Positions 26,508-40,800 of a stretch of DNA of 64,000 nt are shown here, in pieces. Under the pieces are notes generated by a model. That model did no database searches, had not been told where the DNA came from, and was given only the letters and a program-made list of their open reading frames with translations. The DNA comes from Wuchereria bancrofti (Eukaryota; Nematoda; Chromadorea; Rhabditida; Onchocercidae): contig SSBO01000001.1 in NCBI GenBank assembly GCA_005281725.1, positions 976,399 to 1,040,398 on the forward strand. Reading direction: 5' to 3'. Both the position numbers and the translations under genes were made by a program. Positions within the stretch are counted from its first letter, which is position 1; every line of letters starts with the position of its first letter.

Positions 26508-29504
26508 TCAGTAATCCCTAAAATCTGTATAAAAGTCATCATTGTCGAGTAAATTTGGTTCATTTTTGCAATGTACTGTATCCCAAATTGGTTTCGAGAA
26601 TGGATTCACAAAAATAACCATTGCTGTTAGCAACAAAAAGACAGTACCAAATAATATAAGTGACACGGTCATAAGTATTCGCTCCCAATACAAGACCTGA
26701 ATAAAAAAAGATTAGCGGTAGTAAGTTGTATTTGATTTAATTAGGTCAAAATGTTAAAAGCAGAAGAGGTAGAAGGAAGGGATAAATTATTTGTCATTTA
26801 TTTAGCACTTATATTATTTTACAGAAAAAATAGAATATTAACATTCTAAATGCTGTCTTCTCTACCTTTCTATAATAGATCTATCTGGACAAACCGAAGC
26901 TATAAATCAAATTATAAGCATAAATGTGAAGAAAGAAAGATGCTATGATAAATTAAAGACATTAAATCAAAATATAGTCATTCATAATATGGGATAAATC
27001 AATTTTGTTTGCAAACATCTATAATATGATCAATTTTGTTTACAACATTTAAATTATTGTCTTCATAAAACTATGCCATTTACCTTAAGATTATGTAAAA
27101 TGACGACACCCATAAGTACGCCAGTAACAGCGCCAGCAATATGAGCGGTGTACGATATGCGGTCGCATTCATTCACTTGAAAGCGACGATAAACAGTCGA
27201 TGCTGTATCAGTAAAAACGTATGCAGAAATGATAAATAGTCTAATCAACCGAAATGGCATTTCGGCCCAATTCTGTAATCAAATAAACTAAAGAATTTCT
27301 AATATATTTTGAAAGTGAATGCTCTTAGTAGCTAGGATTTTCTGCTCGCTTTACTTCATGCCACAATATACATTTCTACGACATGAGACATAAATAATAT
27401 CAGATTCAAGCTAAATTATCAATCTTATATTTGCAACTCTTCCTACTTCCCTGTTATTTTTCGCAACTAGATTTCCATTAAAAAAAAAAAAAAAACGATT
27501 TGTGACATTTCTTAAAATAAAGATCGCAGAAATACGTAAGAAAAGAACTTACAACTATAACATTTGAAAGATGAGCACCCAACAAGGCATAAACACCAGC
27601 AGAACAACCAACCAAATATACGGATGGATCAAGTGCATATTGCAATAGTGCCCCTATATTATTAGAATTATTTTAATGAAAATACTTTCGATTTAAAAAT
27701 AGATCAAAGACAATTAAGTCCACTGTAGAATGTATTTAAAAGAAATTGTGGAAAGGAAAAACACCCATCAGATTCACTTATTGGTCTTATAAAATCAAGC
27801 TATTAATATCAAATTTTTGAAATACCAACAGCTTAATTAGCAATTGAATTAAACATAACAATCCGACGAATGCGTATATATGTATTAGTAAAGTCACTCA
27901 GAAGACACATCACACCGAATCGATGATCTTTACCTAAGCAAACAGCCAATAGATAGATGATTGCTATCCGCCACATTTTATGTACCAGTTCCAGTGGTAC
28001 ACCAATTACTAATTGAAAAATAACATTAGGTAATAGATGAAGAATTCTGAAATTAGAATCTTTGTGGACATTAGAATTTGATGACTGAAGAAGTTTGAAC
28101 TTCGTTTTCAGAATCGCTACTTCCATTATTTAGATGCGCATTACTAAATTAAAGTAAAATTGAAACCCTTGATGCATAAATTGGTAGCTAAAGAATCGCC
28201 AAGCCTGATAACGAAGAGATGGTGCAAATAAAAATGGTCCAATTGTTCCATCAATCCAACAACCAGCGCAATAAGTAAAAGGATTCTCTTGTCGTCCATA
28301 CATGTAATATAAAAAGGTAGTTACCTGCAATTTTTACTACAATAAAAAAATAACCTTTTAAGGAAATAACAATACAGCAGCTACTTTTGTATAATAAATG
28401 TAACACTTTTCAAAAGTTTACGATATCGCATTTTAGTACATTTCTAGCTAAACATTGACAACTGTCAGTCTGAAAAACTTTAGTAACATCATTTTCTTGC
28501 AAGCAGTAACACCAAAGAAAATCTTATCCAAAGTATTTTGTCCTTAGTATTTTCACTCACTTATAATCTATCTTTGAATGAATTATTCCTCCCCGAAATA
28601 GGTCTTTCTAATGATAAAATCATTACCTGTAATATCGAGATACATAAAACAAATATTGGTGGAGGCATGCAATTGTATTTATCAATATATGTATGCACAA
28701 TCGGTCGATCAGTCTTGGCGATAATTGTATCAGCTACCGAATACATCAATATCTTCAGTTTTTTCTTCTGTGCATTTGCTGATGTTACCTGTTTTTGCAG
28801 TCAATATATGTACAATATTTAAAATTGCTGAAATCTCAGACGTGTAGTCGGCATTTGACAATAAAGATTGAGCCTAGAATAAATCTCAAGAGTGAAACAC
28901 TCTTGAAATTTACCCTACTCTTGAGTTTTTTTTCCAATGCCAAATATAAGGAAGAACAAACCAATTGTGAGAATTCACTGAAATCAAGAACATTATCGCG
29001 ATTTCTGTCAGCTTCCTTTAAAAGTAGACGAATTTGTTGCCCAGTTAATTCAATCTGTAGAAAAAATAACAATGATTTTATCAGAATGCTTTCGTATCTT
29101 GGATGCTTCATTTATAATAACTGAAGCATCTAACATATAACAATAGACTCACTTGATTTCTGTTAAAATTATCGTTTAACAAATGATGAATCTCGTTTAG
29201 CGATATCATTCCATCACCATCACTGTCAAGCTGTAACCAATAAATAAATTACTTGTCCTGTCCATTTTATGATTGAAACCAAAGCTTTTACATAAAAAAT
29301 TTTTTTCGTAAAGTTAACAGTATTTGAAAAAAAAAAAAACTTCATTTTGAAAAATATGAAGCTTCCATTTCACAAATTTGCCTAATTCTCATCAAAAATT
29401 CTTATTAAAATAATTAATAGAAAACGAAGATGTAAAAAAAAAAAGCCACAAACCTTATCAAATTCTTGTGCAATAACTTCTTGCGCTGATCGCTTATTGG
29501 CCAT
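26508..29504 (-). CDS. EF-hand rhomboid intramembrane serine protease (Rho/RHBDL type)
   Basis: Cleaves transmembrane substrates within the membrane; Rho/RHBDL relatives release EGF-type ligands in the secretory pathway. Nine exons: 29504-29454, 29230-29153, 29054-28962, 28788-28627, 28324-28167, 28046-27934, 27653-27553, 27272-27084, 26696-26508 (377 residues). Two EF-hand loops: residues 19-30 (DSDGDGMISLNE, ideal) and 59-70 (DRNRDNVLDFSE, Asn at the usual Gly). The rhomboid core shows WRFFSYQFMHQG, HLLPNVIFQLVIGVPLE, the catalytic GCSAG with Ser236, and His296 in YTAHIAGAVTG. The exon join at 28167/28046 was chosen because it restores the conserved His-Leu-x-x-Asn motif with canonical GT-AG. 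Cytosolic EF-hands suggest Ca2+ control, as in RHBDL1/3 and fly Rhomboid-4. It is likely a worm ROM protein; which one is not assigned. Confidence 0.93.
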
Positions 29505-29592
29505 TTGAATGTAACATAAGTATGCAGTGTTGATAAAACTAATAGTAATAATGGTAATAATAACAGCAATAACAATAATAGATCCTAATCAG

Positions 29593-29624
<32 letters not shown>

Positions 29625-31275
29625 CTATTAATAATGATAATAATAATAAAAGTAGAACGAGCAATGCTTTGTTGTTGTACACATAACACTAAATTATGTA
29701 CACATAATAATAAATAGTGACGAAAAGTATTGAAAAGTGACAAAAGCAAGTTTTTTTCCCTTCTTTTGCTGTATGTTTCTTTAGCTTAGTGACAAGTGAC
29801 AAGAGTACTTGATATTAACTTGATCAACCGAGAAAAATGCACACAGAAAGAGAAAGAGAAATGAGAAGTCAGAAAAAGACAAAGAGGAGAGAGAGGAAGA
29901 GGCAGAGAGAGAGAAAAAAATAGAAAGAGAAATAATTGCAGTTATGTATACTCTTTAGCTTACTTCATGCTTTATCCAATATCAATTTGTCATCCTATCG
30001 TCTCTCCTATTTGTCGCATTCTTTCCTTCATATTCTGCAACTGTTATTGTTTCACCATCTTTTACTCTTTTCATCAGAGAATCAATGAGTGTTAAGTAAA
30101 TTCGTCCATCACACAATGCCATTTTTAGCATTCTTTCAATTCAGCAATACAATTCATTAATAATTGCAAAAATAAATACGAAGCAAATATTACGTAAACA
30201 AGCATCACGTCTATTACGTTAGTTAAATAAAATTACATAAATGCAAAATAAAATATTATGTATAAGTGTCACGTCAATAAAAAAAGAAAGGAGAAATTAT
30301 GCAAATCAATCAGATAATTAAAAATTGAAATTATCACTAATAATGAATGGAAATATTAGATTGTTATACTTTTTTTCGTACGAATTTCTGATTAAATTTT
30401 GACAATGTGATTAGATATGAAAGGATATTAAAATAATTTGCTGAAATTTCAATTCAAAATACTCTCTTAAACTAATATATGATATTTAATTAATCTTATA
30501 TAGCTTATATAAAAATTAGCATTAAGGAAGTAAATCTATTATTGTTATTTTTATAATTTATGCTATTGCTTCGAACTAGCATCAATTTCTATGATAATAA
30601 TGATAATTATGATAGTAATACTAAGGAAAAGCTCGTTTTCCATATTTGATATAAGCTTTTTAAAATTTTTTCCTCCCTTATCACCTCACTGTGATAATAT
30701 CCTTTCTTATCATTCTTTTCCCTCTCTTCATTTCAGGATAACTTTCTTTCATTTTTTATCACTTTTAGCATTGCCCTTCTTTTTTGATTCGCTAAATTAT
30801 TTCACCTCTTAATATCACACACTCATCATTAACCTTTTGACCTTTTCAGTAATACGACCTATTAACCCTTTTCTGTCATCCTCGGTCCTCGTTGATACCT
30901 TTCCGCTGCAATACATCAGGAAAAGCGCGCTCAATAACAATTTGAATTTATTTGTTTCTAAATTGGTCAAATGCGCACGTAACATTTCATGTGTTAATGA
31001 TATGACATATTGCGCCTGCCATATTTATAGTAATATTTAAAGTTTTCTCATCAAATTTTGCTTGATGCGCTGTGACATTACGTAATGATACTAAAATACT
31101 TCTCACGAATATCACGTTGATGCCACTTACAACTGTCACATAATGAATTATTTTGTAATATTTCTTGCTGATATTATGTATTTTTGGATAGGCGCTAAAT
31201 TTATTGCGGTATTTTTATAAAATTTTTAACAGAATGTTTTTTTTTTCTCTTTCAGAATATTTTTTTTTTCTTGTT
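29505..31275. other. divergent intergenic region with simple-sequence tracts
   Basis: 1.8 kb between the divergent rhomboid and NNF1-like genes, so presumably both promoters. About 29588-29645 holds AAT/ATT triplets arranged as an inverted repeat. About 29836-29940 is an almost pure purine (GA-rich) strand. T-rich and TC-rich stretches occur at 30640-30800. Open frames at 30591-30812 and 30837-31040 have no recognisable features and I do not call them genes. Confidence 0.5.
29836..29940. repeat. GA-rich polypurine tract upstream of the rhomboid gene
   Basis: About 100 bp with very few pyrimidines on the plus strand, built of GAGA and GAAA units. It lies about 330 bp upstream of the rhomboid start codon. 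Such tracts can form triplex DNA or bind GAGA-type factors; neither is shown here. Confidence 0.7.
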
Positions 31276-32915
31276 ATGTCTACTGAATCGTTGTATGCTG
31301 CAGTAAATGAAGTTTTAAAGAAACTTGTAGCAGAAGCGATTGCAACGGAGAAATGTGTGAAGGTTATTCATAGGACGACAAAGAAAACGGTTTCTCTTTT
31401 TTTCTTTTAAAGATATTAGGTGTAAAAATAAGAAAAGGATAAAGATGAATTTTTATCTCTAGAAATCCTATTGAAAATATCCCTATCCCTTAAAAAATAT
31501 CCCAGTTTCATGTTGGTATTTCTTTTAAAATCAAAAATTTATCATTTGTTGTATAAATTTCATCAACCGTTGCTTTCAGTTTTGAACTAATCTCAACTAT
31601 TTTTAACAAAAGATAGAATATTATGAGTATTATGATTACATAATTTGTATTTCCAGTTTACTGATCAATTCTCCTATCTTTTTGTCATGGAATAATAAAG
31701 GATAAAATTAGCCCTAGATTACTTTGATGCATTCACATTTCAGCTATATTTATTATCTTTTTTTTAAGTCATCTTAAAAAATTTTCATTTTATTCTTTCT
31801 GTAATACTTGTATTATCTTTAACACTTGCAGATTACTCCTGACAAAATGGAAGAAATCTTGACAACTGCAAAAGATCAACTACAGGAATCGGTATTAAAT
31901 GGTGTTAGCCAGGTGATTCATAACGATGAGGTAGGCCTAATACGATAAAATTGCTTTTCAAAACACTAGTAAAATCAGAATAAGGTCTATCAAAGCTGTA
32001 ACGTATTAGCTTCTAGATTCATGATCCTCTTTCTGAAATAATGCTCGAATAATTCTATCATTTATATTGCGGTTTCAATTTATGTTAACAATTATAATTC
32101 CTCTAATTTCACACCTAATTTACGTATGTTATCCAGGTCCTTGAAGGAATGATCAAACTAAAAAATCTTATTGAGGAATCATCGAAAGAAGATATAGGTA
32201 ATGATTTCTATACGTATTAATCAGTAAGTGTAGATGATTTTTTTGAGAAAATAAATGCTTTCTTTGAAATCTATGGTTTGATATTTGCTCTCAAACTGTT
32301 GTTTTTTATGTGTACTGATTAAGACGCCAGTCTGAAACAAATAATACAATTAATAGAGAAAAGCTTTCAAGTCGGTTAATTTTAACTGATTATAGCTTAT
32401 TTGAATTGCATATTCTTTAGTTTATTTCTTTAATGTCTCTTCGTATCACTATGTAACATTTATGAAGAGTTAAATAAAGATCATGATTTCAGGATGGCGA
32501 CCAAGTGGCATTCCATCGGATGACATTACGGGCCATTTGCAACCAGTTATGTTTAACATTGAGCAGAATTTGGTTTGTTTGAGAGATAAACTGGAAGCTG
32601 AAATTGAGGCAAGCAATATTTTATTTGCTCATGCTTTTGTCTGAAAAAAAAAACATTGGTCTATTGGGGCTGCAAAGGATTTGATATTTCTTAAATTGGA
32701 CTCTGTTACTGGAAGTTTCTAGACACTCTTTTTATAGATTCACTCAAAGTTAAAAAAAATATAGCACCAGTGGAAATTAGTAATGCTACTTTTTGATCTA
32801 AATAAGCATTATTTTTCAGAAAAAGCGAAATATGTACAAAGAAACTGAAGACAAAGCTCGAGCAATGATGCAAGAAGCATCATTTTATAACCATTCTGTT
32901 CGCCCGTTACCATAA
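31276..32915 (+). CDS. NNF1/PMF1-like kinetochore protein (MIS12 complex subunit)
   Basis: Probable subunit of the MIS12 complex, which links centromeric chromatin to the NDC80 microtubule-binding complex. Five exons: 31276-31389, 31832-31930, 32137-32197, 32493-32608, 32820-32915 (161 residues). Helical N-terminal half; then the family hallmark GWRPSGIPSDDITGHLQP at about 92-109, close to the PMF1 WRPSG motif; then a coiled-coil tail (RDKLEAEIEKKRNMYKE). The fourth intron appears to start with GC (AG|GCAAGC at 32609) rather than GT, a recognised minor donor class. Without it the frame hits a stop 13 codons on, unless a weak GTCTGA site is used. A spliced-leader-type acceptor (CTTTCAG, ending 31255) precedes the start by 20 nt. 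Corresponds to worm KBP-1/KBP-2-type proteins. The call rests on one motif plus size and helical pattern, so it is good but not certain. Confidence 0.75.
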
Positions 32916-34825
32916 ATTAATTTATAGTTTATGATAGGTATAAGTTATCATCTTTCTTAGCCATTTATATTTCTCTCCTTAGTCAGTTAAAATATTATTC
33001 AATTTCTGTTAACAGTTTCCACATAGTTGCGCTACGAGACTACATAGCATAGTTTTGTTTATTCTCCATCATATTCGAGCGTTCTGTTTTTGTTCAGTTT
33101 GATGAAAAAAACTTGAATGCATGTTCCCAAAAAATATTTTGCATAACTCAGTGGAAAATGGTTGATGTATTTTTGGTTTAATTGAAATTTTTTCAATGTT
33201 CCGGTTTATCTATTCCCTAAGGAAACTTTTAGTTGCTGGGAAGATTTGTAAAAAACGATTCATTTCAAATATGTGAATACGGATATTATGTTTAGACTCC
33301 GTTTAATTTATATTTCAGATCATTTATTAATTAATTCAGATCATTACAAAACTTACATTGTTACTTAGAACAATAATTGCGACTAAAACACATTGCCTTC
33401 CTTTGTCCTTTTTTTCTATTTCTACAAATGTAGAATTTTTCAAATCTTCACTGGTATGGCCACCGGGCCGCAGAATCTTGGTCACTATGATGGACTATTA
33501 ATTGGGAGCGGTTTAGTCAGTCGCATAACTATTATAATTCTTTGCAAGAGCATCATTACTGAACGGAATTTCTAGAGCTATGTTACATTTGAATTAAGCC
33601 AAATGATGATGTAATATTGCGAATTTAAATGATAATGATATATCGAAACTTCCGTGGAACTTGCATAGTATAAAACATTGAAATATTCGTTGTTTATATC
33701 TCTTAGCCTTTGGGATGCTTCCTTTTTACGAATTCATGCAGAAAAAGATAAAATAGGGACCTAAGTGGATAATTTCAATGCTGTGGTAAATAAATTGCAT
33801 TATGTAACCAAATTGTCTCAAGAAGACTTATTGATGTTTTGTTCCATTGCTGGAGTGTTATAATTTCATCGATTGATTCTCATTTCAATATGGGAATGTT
33901 TCCCGTGTAAGTATGAATTTCCAAAGAAACTGAATCTATTTCCTGGTCATTACTATCAACAAAGAGATTTCCATCCTTCTCATAATCGCTCTTCATCGCG
34001 CTACTCCACAAAATAACGAATCAATCAGTCCTTTTGTGAGATATTTTAATAGCATTTGCTTATTTGATACCAAAAACTAATAATAATTTGTTGATGTTGA
34101 AAGTCTCTGTGAAGTCATAAAATAAGTGAAAAATTTGCGAGTGAACTGTATGATTACCAGATAATATGAGTCAACTAAAATCAGATGTCAAATACTGAAA
34201 AGGTAAAGCAATGTCTGTGTGAAAACCATTTGCTCTGTAACATTGATATGGAAGAAAATAAAGAGATCAAATGCAATGTCGACAATTGCAATCATTTAGC
34301 AATGATATGTTTTGACAAACAAAATGTTCGTAATTAAACTAATAAATGAGATACATTGTTTTATATGACAAAAGCCGTAATTCATGTTTGTTTTTGACAA
34401 AACATTTTTGCAAGAGCAATCTTGACACGTATAAATGATATGTATAATATATTTACAACTAGTAATACAGTTTTTTGGTAAATAATTACAGCGTGAAAAA
34501 TTAACAGTCAATTATAAAATACAAATCACATTACCTGGTAATACTGGCATCATAAGTCTGTAGCTTCTAGAAATGATGGTAGAAGTTTCAGAAGGTTAAA
34601 AAGAAGGAACGGAAATTTTTTTGGGAACTGAATATGAGCGAGTTTTGGATTTTTGCAAAGTTAGATTGAAGGGAAATGTGGATTTTTTCAAGCCTTCCTT
34701 GAGAATTTATAATGATTCAGACTCAATAATGATTATAAATTCTCAGTCTCTGATTTTTTCTGAGAAAGATTTAAGTTCTTTCCAGCTTGAATATAAATCA
34801 ATCAGAAAGAAAAAACAATAGAAAT
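32916..34825. other. convergent intergenic region, no gene called
   Basis: 1.9 kb between the 3' ends of the NNF1-like and CYLD-like genes. AATAAA occurs near 33785 and 34257. A plus-strand open stretch at 33440-33575 and a minus-strand one at 34296-34511 are short, lack good splice context and show no family motif. I see nothing else. Confidence 0.5.
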
Positions 34826-37800
34826 TTAGGAGAAAAAACGTGACAAACTGAGACCTTCATTTTTGTTCTCTTCATCCGTATAGAAGCAAATATAACAGTC
34901 ACTCAACAAACGCATCAAATCCGAATCGTTTTCAACATCATTCGGCAAATGTCCTTCCCGGTTAACACAATCACGAACTCGACACCAACCGGCATCACTC
35001 AACCAATTTGACATTTTTTCACATAATTTCACCTGAATGCCCAAAAAAATATGTCCAAATTCGTCGAAAAATAAACATTTGATGTGTTTAAATTTTTAAT
35101 AACTGTGATTATTTTCGCTAAAATTTAAAAGTTATATCTAAAAGACAATAAAACAACAATGATAAAGATTTCAATTCAGCTTAATTTCTCTGTAATAGAT
35201 GGAAACACTCTTGATAAATCCTCCCTCATTGGTATTAATGCGATCGTTAACTGAATATAACCGTTCAAGACATATACTTACTTTAATCTATTTAACTGTT
35301 TAATGATTAAGATTTGGGTTACATATGTGAAAGGAATGAAAAATAAAAGAACCTGTGGGACATTATAGCCATCGGAGAGACCCACTCGATCAGCCATCGA
35401 ATCGAAAAACACCCATTTATTAGTGTAAAGAGCATGCACGAACGCTACGTAATGAGAAGTTTCAATGCAAAGAACAGATGCAAGTTGGAGCTTCTTTTGC
35501 GGTACCTGCGTTCGTCGAGATAGTGACAAAGATGATGAAATCGAAAAAGAATTATTGCTAATGGATAATTGTTGTGGTTGATGATCTAAACCATTGTGGG
35601 TTTGTTCATAACATATACCACAATATGTTACCTGAAATACAATTAATCCAACAGAAAGTGAGATCATAAAATTAATTTCAAACAATGTAAAAAATTCGAA
35701 AATATATAAAACACATATGAAAATACAAAATTCGAAAATATATAAAACACATATGAAAATACATAAAGTCTTCATTTCTATCAGAATCCTGATAAATCTT
35801 GGCAATAATACACAAAAATCTTCGAAAGAATTTCAAATTTTGAAAAATAAGCTCACCTCACCAATGAAAACCTCCCTTGTCAAGAAGCATTCAGGACACA
35901 TCATATCGGCACGTTTGCCGCAATTTACACAGGGTCGTTTACCTATAAATGCATTTCATAATGAGTTACCACTTCTACTTAATTAAAAGTACCATTTTCA
36001 CAAAAAAAAAAAAAGATTTAAGAATGATGCTTTTTGATTTGATTATCTATGCAACTTCGAGCATATCTGTGAAGCTGAAAATATTCGCACAATTGAAAAT
36101 ATACAGTAGAAAAACTTTGATAGATACTTTTTCAGAAGAAAACTATAAAAAATAGAAATTTAAGAGAATAGTAATTCGACCAATTAATTCAAAAAAAAAA
36201 ATCATTTCAAATACCAGAACAGCTTACCTTCATGAATAAGATGAGTAATATCCACTTCCTGAGGTGGAAATATTTTGTCAAAAACTTTCTGTTGCCCATA
36301 TCGTGGTAACTGAAGGATCAAAACTTTCGGTTCCTGAAATAAAGCTTAACACAATAAAATCATCTAAATAGGCTCATTATCCAATAATTTTCAACAGAAA
36401 ATGAGTGATTGTCTCAGAGTGTCACCAAAATCACCGAGAATGCTCAATCATTTGACATGCTTTCTCCAGTAGCAGTTAATTGCATGTTTGAATGAACGAT
36501 TTGCAGAAACAAACATTCAAGATAATGATTCTCATATTATCATCCATTGGCCGAGCTTTCAATAATTTTAATAGTTATTAATGTCAAATATAAAGTTTTC
36601 CTCATAAAGGTGGGGATGGAAACATCATTTGCACGACCTGCCAAGTGTTTTGAACTGAAATTCCAGATGTACTTGCATCCTGCTACCTATTTAACTCATG
36701 ATCTAAAAATAAGTGAAGTGTAGTATTGGAATAACAAAAAAAAAAAAATTTGGTGGACAGGGAGCAAAAATAAAGCTACAAAAAGGGAAAAATATTATTA
36801 TCAATAATGCATATACCATTTTTCATCACCCACTAGACCGAATTTCAGATATCTTAATGCTAAATATAAGGTAGAATTTTAATAAGGTAATGCATTTCTT
36901 TCTGGTAAATCCAATACTAATAAAAATCATAAGTTAAATAGGAAACGAATTACTATTATTAATTATTAAAAACAAACTTACACATGCAAACTGAATATTA
37001 GATGCAAAAAGTGATCTTTCGAGAAGTGTTTGCACACTAATTAATCGACGCTGTTTTTCGCTCCATAGATCTTCCGTTATTAATGGACATATATATGCGG
37101 GATTTGTTTTGCCATCTGTCGTATTCCTAAATGAGATTATCCAATTTAGTAGATGAAAGATTTGAGAGATACAAATTTTTGCATTACATTAAAAAAAAAT
37201 TATAGAACCTAGTACCAATGGAGATCAAAACGAAATCGGTTAGTGGATAAGTTTCTGTGGGAGAACTGTCAATATCACAAAAGTATCAATTCTAAAAAAA
37301 AACATTCAAATTTCAGAACAAATTTAATAGCTATTAATCTTTTAAAATTGTATTATTTCTAGTTCAAGAAAATATGAGAAGTGTTACCTCATTACAAGGA
37401 ACGGTTCAACCCGCAATACTGTATTGAACAAGGCATTCAACAATTCTTCAGGATCTTTTTCGTCAGTTGTTAAACCTTTCATTTTAGGTAACAGCACTTC
37501 CAATAATCGTCGCAATTTTAACACATGATCGGCTCGAACAAAATGAAACCTGAGTTAAGTTCAATATAACATATTCCTAACAGAGATTTTAGATTAAAAA
37601 AAAAAAAAAACATTAAAAATATAGAATATGAAATACTGGAAAGAAAAAGAAATAATCTAATCAAATAAGAAACCTTCTCAGTGGGTAAACAATTTCAGTT
37701 TTCAAAATATCAGTGACTTCTGTATGAACTGAATCTGCCTCAGTTTCACATCTGCTTTCCAATATGCTGAATAAATTCGTAAATTTATCGAAAAAGCTTA

Positions 37801-40800
37801 GGTTCTTTACGGAACAATAAGTAAATACAAAATACAGAAAAAGAGTGAAATTTATATAATGAAAGAGACAAAATTTTTTCTTCAGACTTTCCTGCAGTTA
37901 AGAAGACTTATAAATCAGAAAATAGACGAGAGTGATGCACTATCTATATTCCTTGAACTTACATAAATCATCACTGCATTTGTAAAACCATAGATCAATA
38001 TCTCAAATTACAAGGTATACATTTCTTCAATATTATTTATAATTTATATTAAAAATTACCTATCAAATGCTGAACACTGCGAAAACATGGCATAAAGCGT
38101 TGTATCGAGATAGCAACTATTCCGGAAACCTTGAATACCTTTCATGCGTCCAAGCAAATTGTCGATATTTTTTACCGGTAAGCACGGTCGGACTTCAATA
38201 CCACTATCCAAACTTCCGAAATTTGATGACACCACTGAATTAAAAAGAAAAAAAATCAACTGAATTTTAAACTTTCTGGATTTATTTCTTGAAGATTTTA
38301 TATTATAAAAATAATGAAACTTCGTAGAACTTATGTTTACTTGTTTTTGTTTCATAGTTATTATTGCCTTCAGGAATGTCGGATAAAGCGAAACGATCAT
38401 CAGATCGAAGTGCATAATATGGCACCAAAGCTATTGAATCTGGAGCAGCACTTGCAAAAACACCAGCTTTACGAGCATCTTCAAGTTGCATTTTATCCAC
38501 CATTCGCCAGTCGTATGGTAAATCTCCTTCCTTCAAAAGAAAAGAATTAGCATAACTACAATATGAACAAAACGAGAGTAATATTTCAGAGCAATATGAA
38601 ATAGCAATTTACACTTCTTGGGACTTTAACTTAAAAGTTTAAAAAAATCCCAATTTCAATCTACGTTATACAAATTACTCACAATTTCAACAGCAACTAA
38701 ACGCTTGCTTTGGATTAGCTCATTATCATTATCGATCCATTTAACAACGCCACAGCGCAGCTCGTTTCGATAAAATACTTCAACACATGATCCTAGAAAA
38801 ATGACACTATTAAATTACGATAATCCTCCAATTCTTACTACTTCTGATGGTTCTGTAAAAACTGGTATGTGTAAATCTAATCATTCTAGACTTGCCTATC
38901 TCGCTCTTTCTTTTTACCATTCTGAACTGCACTAACTTAGGTAAGTTTTCGGCTGAATTGGCTGAACTAATTGTGACAGTAACAAACAGTAAAGAGTAAG
39001 TAACTAGATACGAAATATCGGACTAATCTGAATTAATCAATATGTGCACTTCTTTCGAGTATATCTACACAATACACTTACAAATTATGCATTCTATTAC
39101 AGCGTATTTAAAAATAAATCTAAAAAGGAAGCAAAAAGATAAAGAAGAGAACCTGTCGCAAACAATCTTACCTACAGTAAATTGCGGTAACTTGGATGTT
39201 TCCTCGTTTTGTTTTTCATTAACCAATAATTCTGGCTGTGAAGAAGATTTATTCTCATAAATTCGAACCGGTGACGACAATGACGATTGTTGTTGTTGTT
39301 GTTGTGATTGTTGTTGCTGTTGTTGTTGTTGTGGTTCAGATAAAGATTGTCGTAGTCCAAGGTTTCCAATATCCGAAGTATTATTTTCCTCATCATTCAT
39401 ATCTGCTTCTTTCATGCATACTGATATTGGCAATAGACCTGCATGATTTGGTGCACAACGGAACAATTCAACACATTCAAAATATCCTGTTCCACCACCT
39501 ATTGCTTCATCCTATAATATCACAAACTCATTATGTCCTTCAAAAATGAATGAAATATTTATTATTATTTCACTAGAATGAACAGTTATTTAGGGTAATT
39601 TATTCTATTTCTATTACTAACATTTTTTGCTATATTTTATGCTTCAATCCCTCAATTTACATGGTCAATTTTTAGGGTCTTTATTGTCTTCCTATCAAAT
39701 GTCATTTAAAAGAAAAAAAAAGAAAAGAAAAAGAAATACAAATGGAAAAAATATATAATTTCAAAATTTCGAATTAACAAGAATTCTTTGAAAATAAAAA
39801 AAAAAGAAAAAGTTCATCGGAAAGATAATACGCTGAACTAAAAACAATTTGACGAAAAAATACATACAAAGAGTCTACGAGAACATGAATTAATAAAAAA
39901 ACGATGAAACAGAATGAGCAGAGAAATAGACACAGAAAAACAGATGTAACATATATATATGTTGCACTTTTAACGCAACTTAGAATCACCAGTTTTTTTT
40001 TTCGCATTTCAGAGAGATAAATTATTCATCTATATAATAATCTTTGGCCGATTTTTTTGAAAATATCCCCCATTTTCTAGAAAACATTACGAAAGACTAG
40101 CAGAAAAAACTTGGCTAATTTTTCACCTTCGAAAAATGCAAAGATGAAATTATGACTAAAGGTTATAATATTAGAAAAATTAACTGACAAAATAAAATGA
40201 ACTAACAAAATCAACTCCAACGTAAACATTCGTATGTCCACGAAGATAACCAATCCATCGAGCTGTCCCTCGACGTGGTATACCTAATGCATCAAACCAG
40301 ACCACACGATCACCCTCCATTAATCCTCCGTCATTTGATTTTAACCTTAATTCAAACTTAGATTCGTTTCTTTTTAGGATTATTTGAGCAGTACTTGAGT
40401 AACCCTACTAAACCTGAAAAAATCTTGAAATCATTTCAAAAATTGCTTAACTGAAAAAATTCGTAGTTATCTTACATTTCTCGCTGTTTCGGAAAATCAC
40501 AATACGTATAAGTTTTTCGTCAATTTTTCTTTTTTTTTGCCAATATATACTTAAAATATTGATATCTTCGAAAATAGTTAAATAATCTACCTTACTGTTT
40601 CCGTAGCCACCTGAAGCTTTGCTGGTCTAGTCCTTGATAAACTACGAGACGAGTCCTTCAAAAATGGTACCCTCGATGACAAATTATCATAACCAGGCTT
40701 TTTCGATAATGAAACTTTTGAGTTGATATCAGCTCTTTCTTGCATTTGATAGCCTTGATTAACATCCAAATTCATACAACTAAAACAGTTTGATCAATTC

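Noticed and set aside
28036..28148. Apparent non-canonical or frame-breaking exon join in the rhomboid gene
   Set aside because: Using the earlier donor GG|GTTTCA at 28167 with the TTTCAG acceptor at 28047 gives canonical GT-AG, correct phase and the conserved His-Gln-Gly...His-Leu...Asn motif.
33393..33575. Plus-strand open frame containing MATGPQNLGHYDGLLIGSGLVS
   Set aside because: More balanced composition than its surroundings, but single, short, without supporting splice sites or any family motif.
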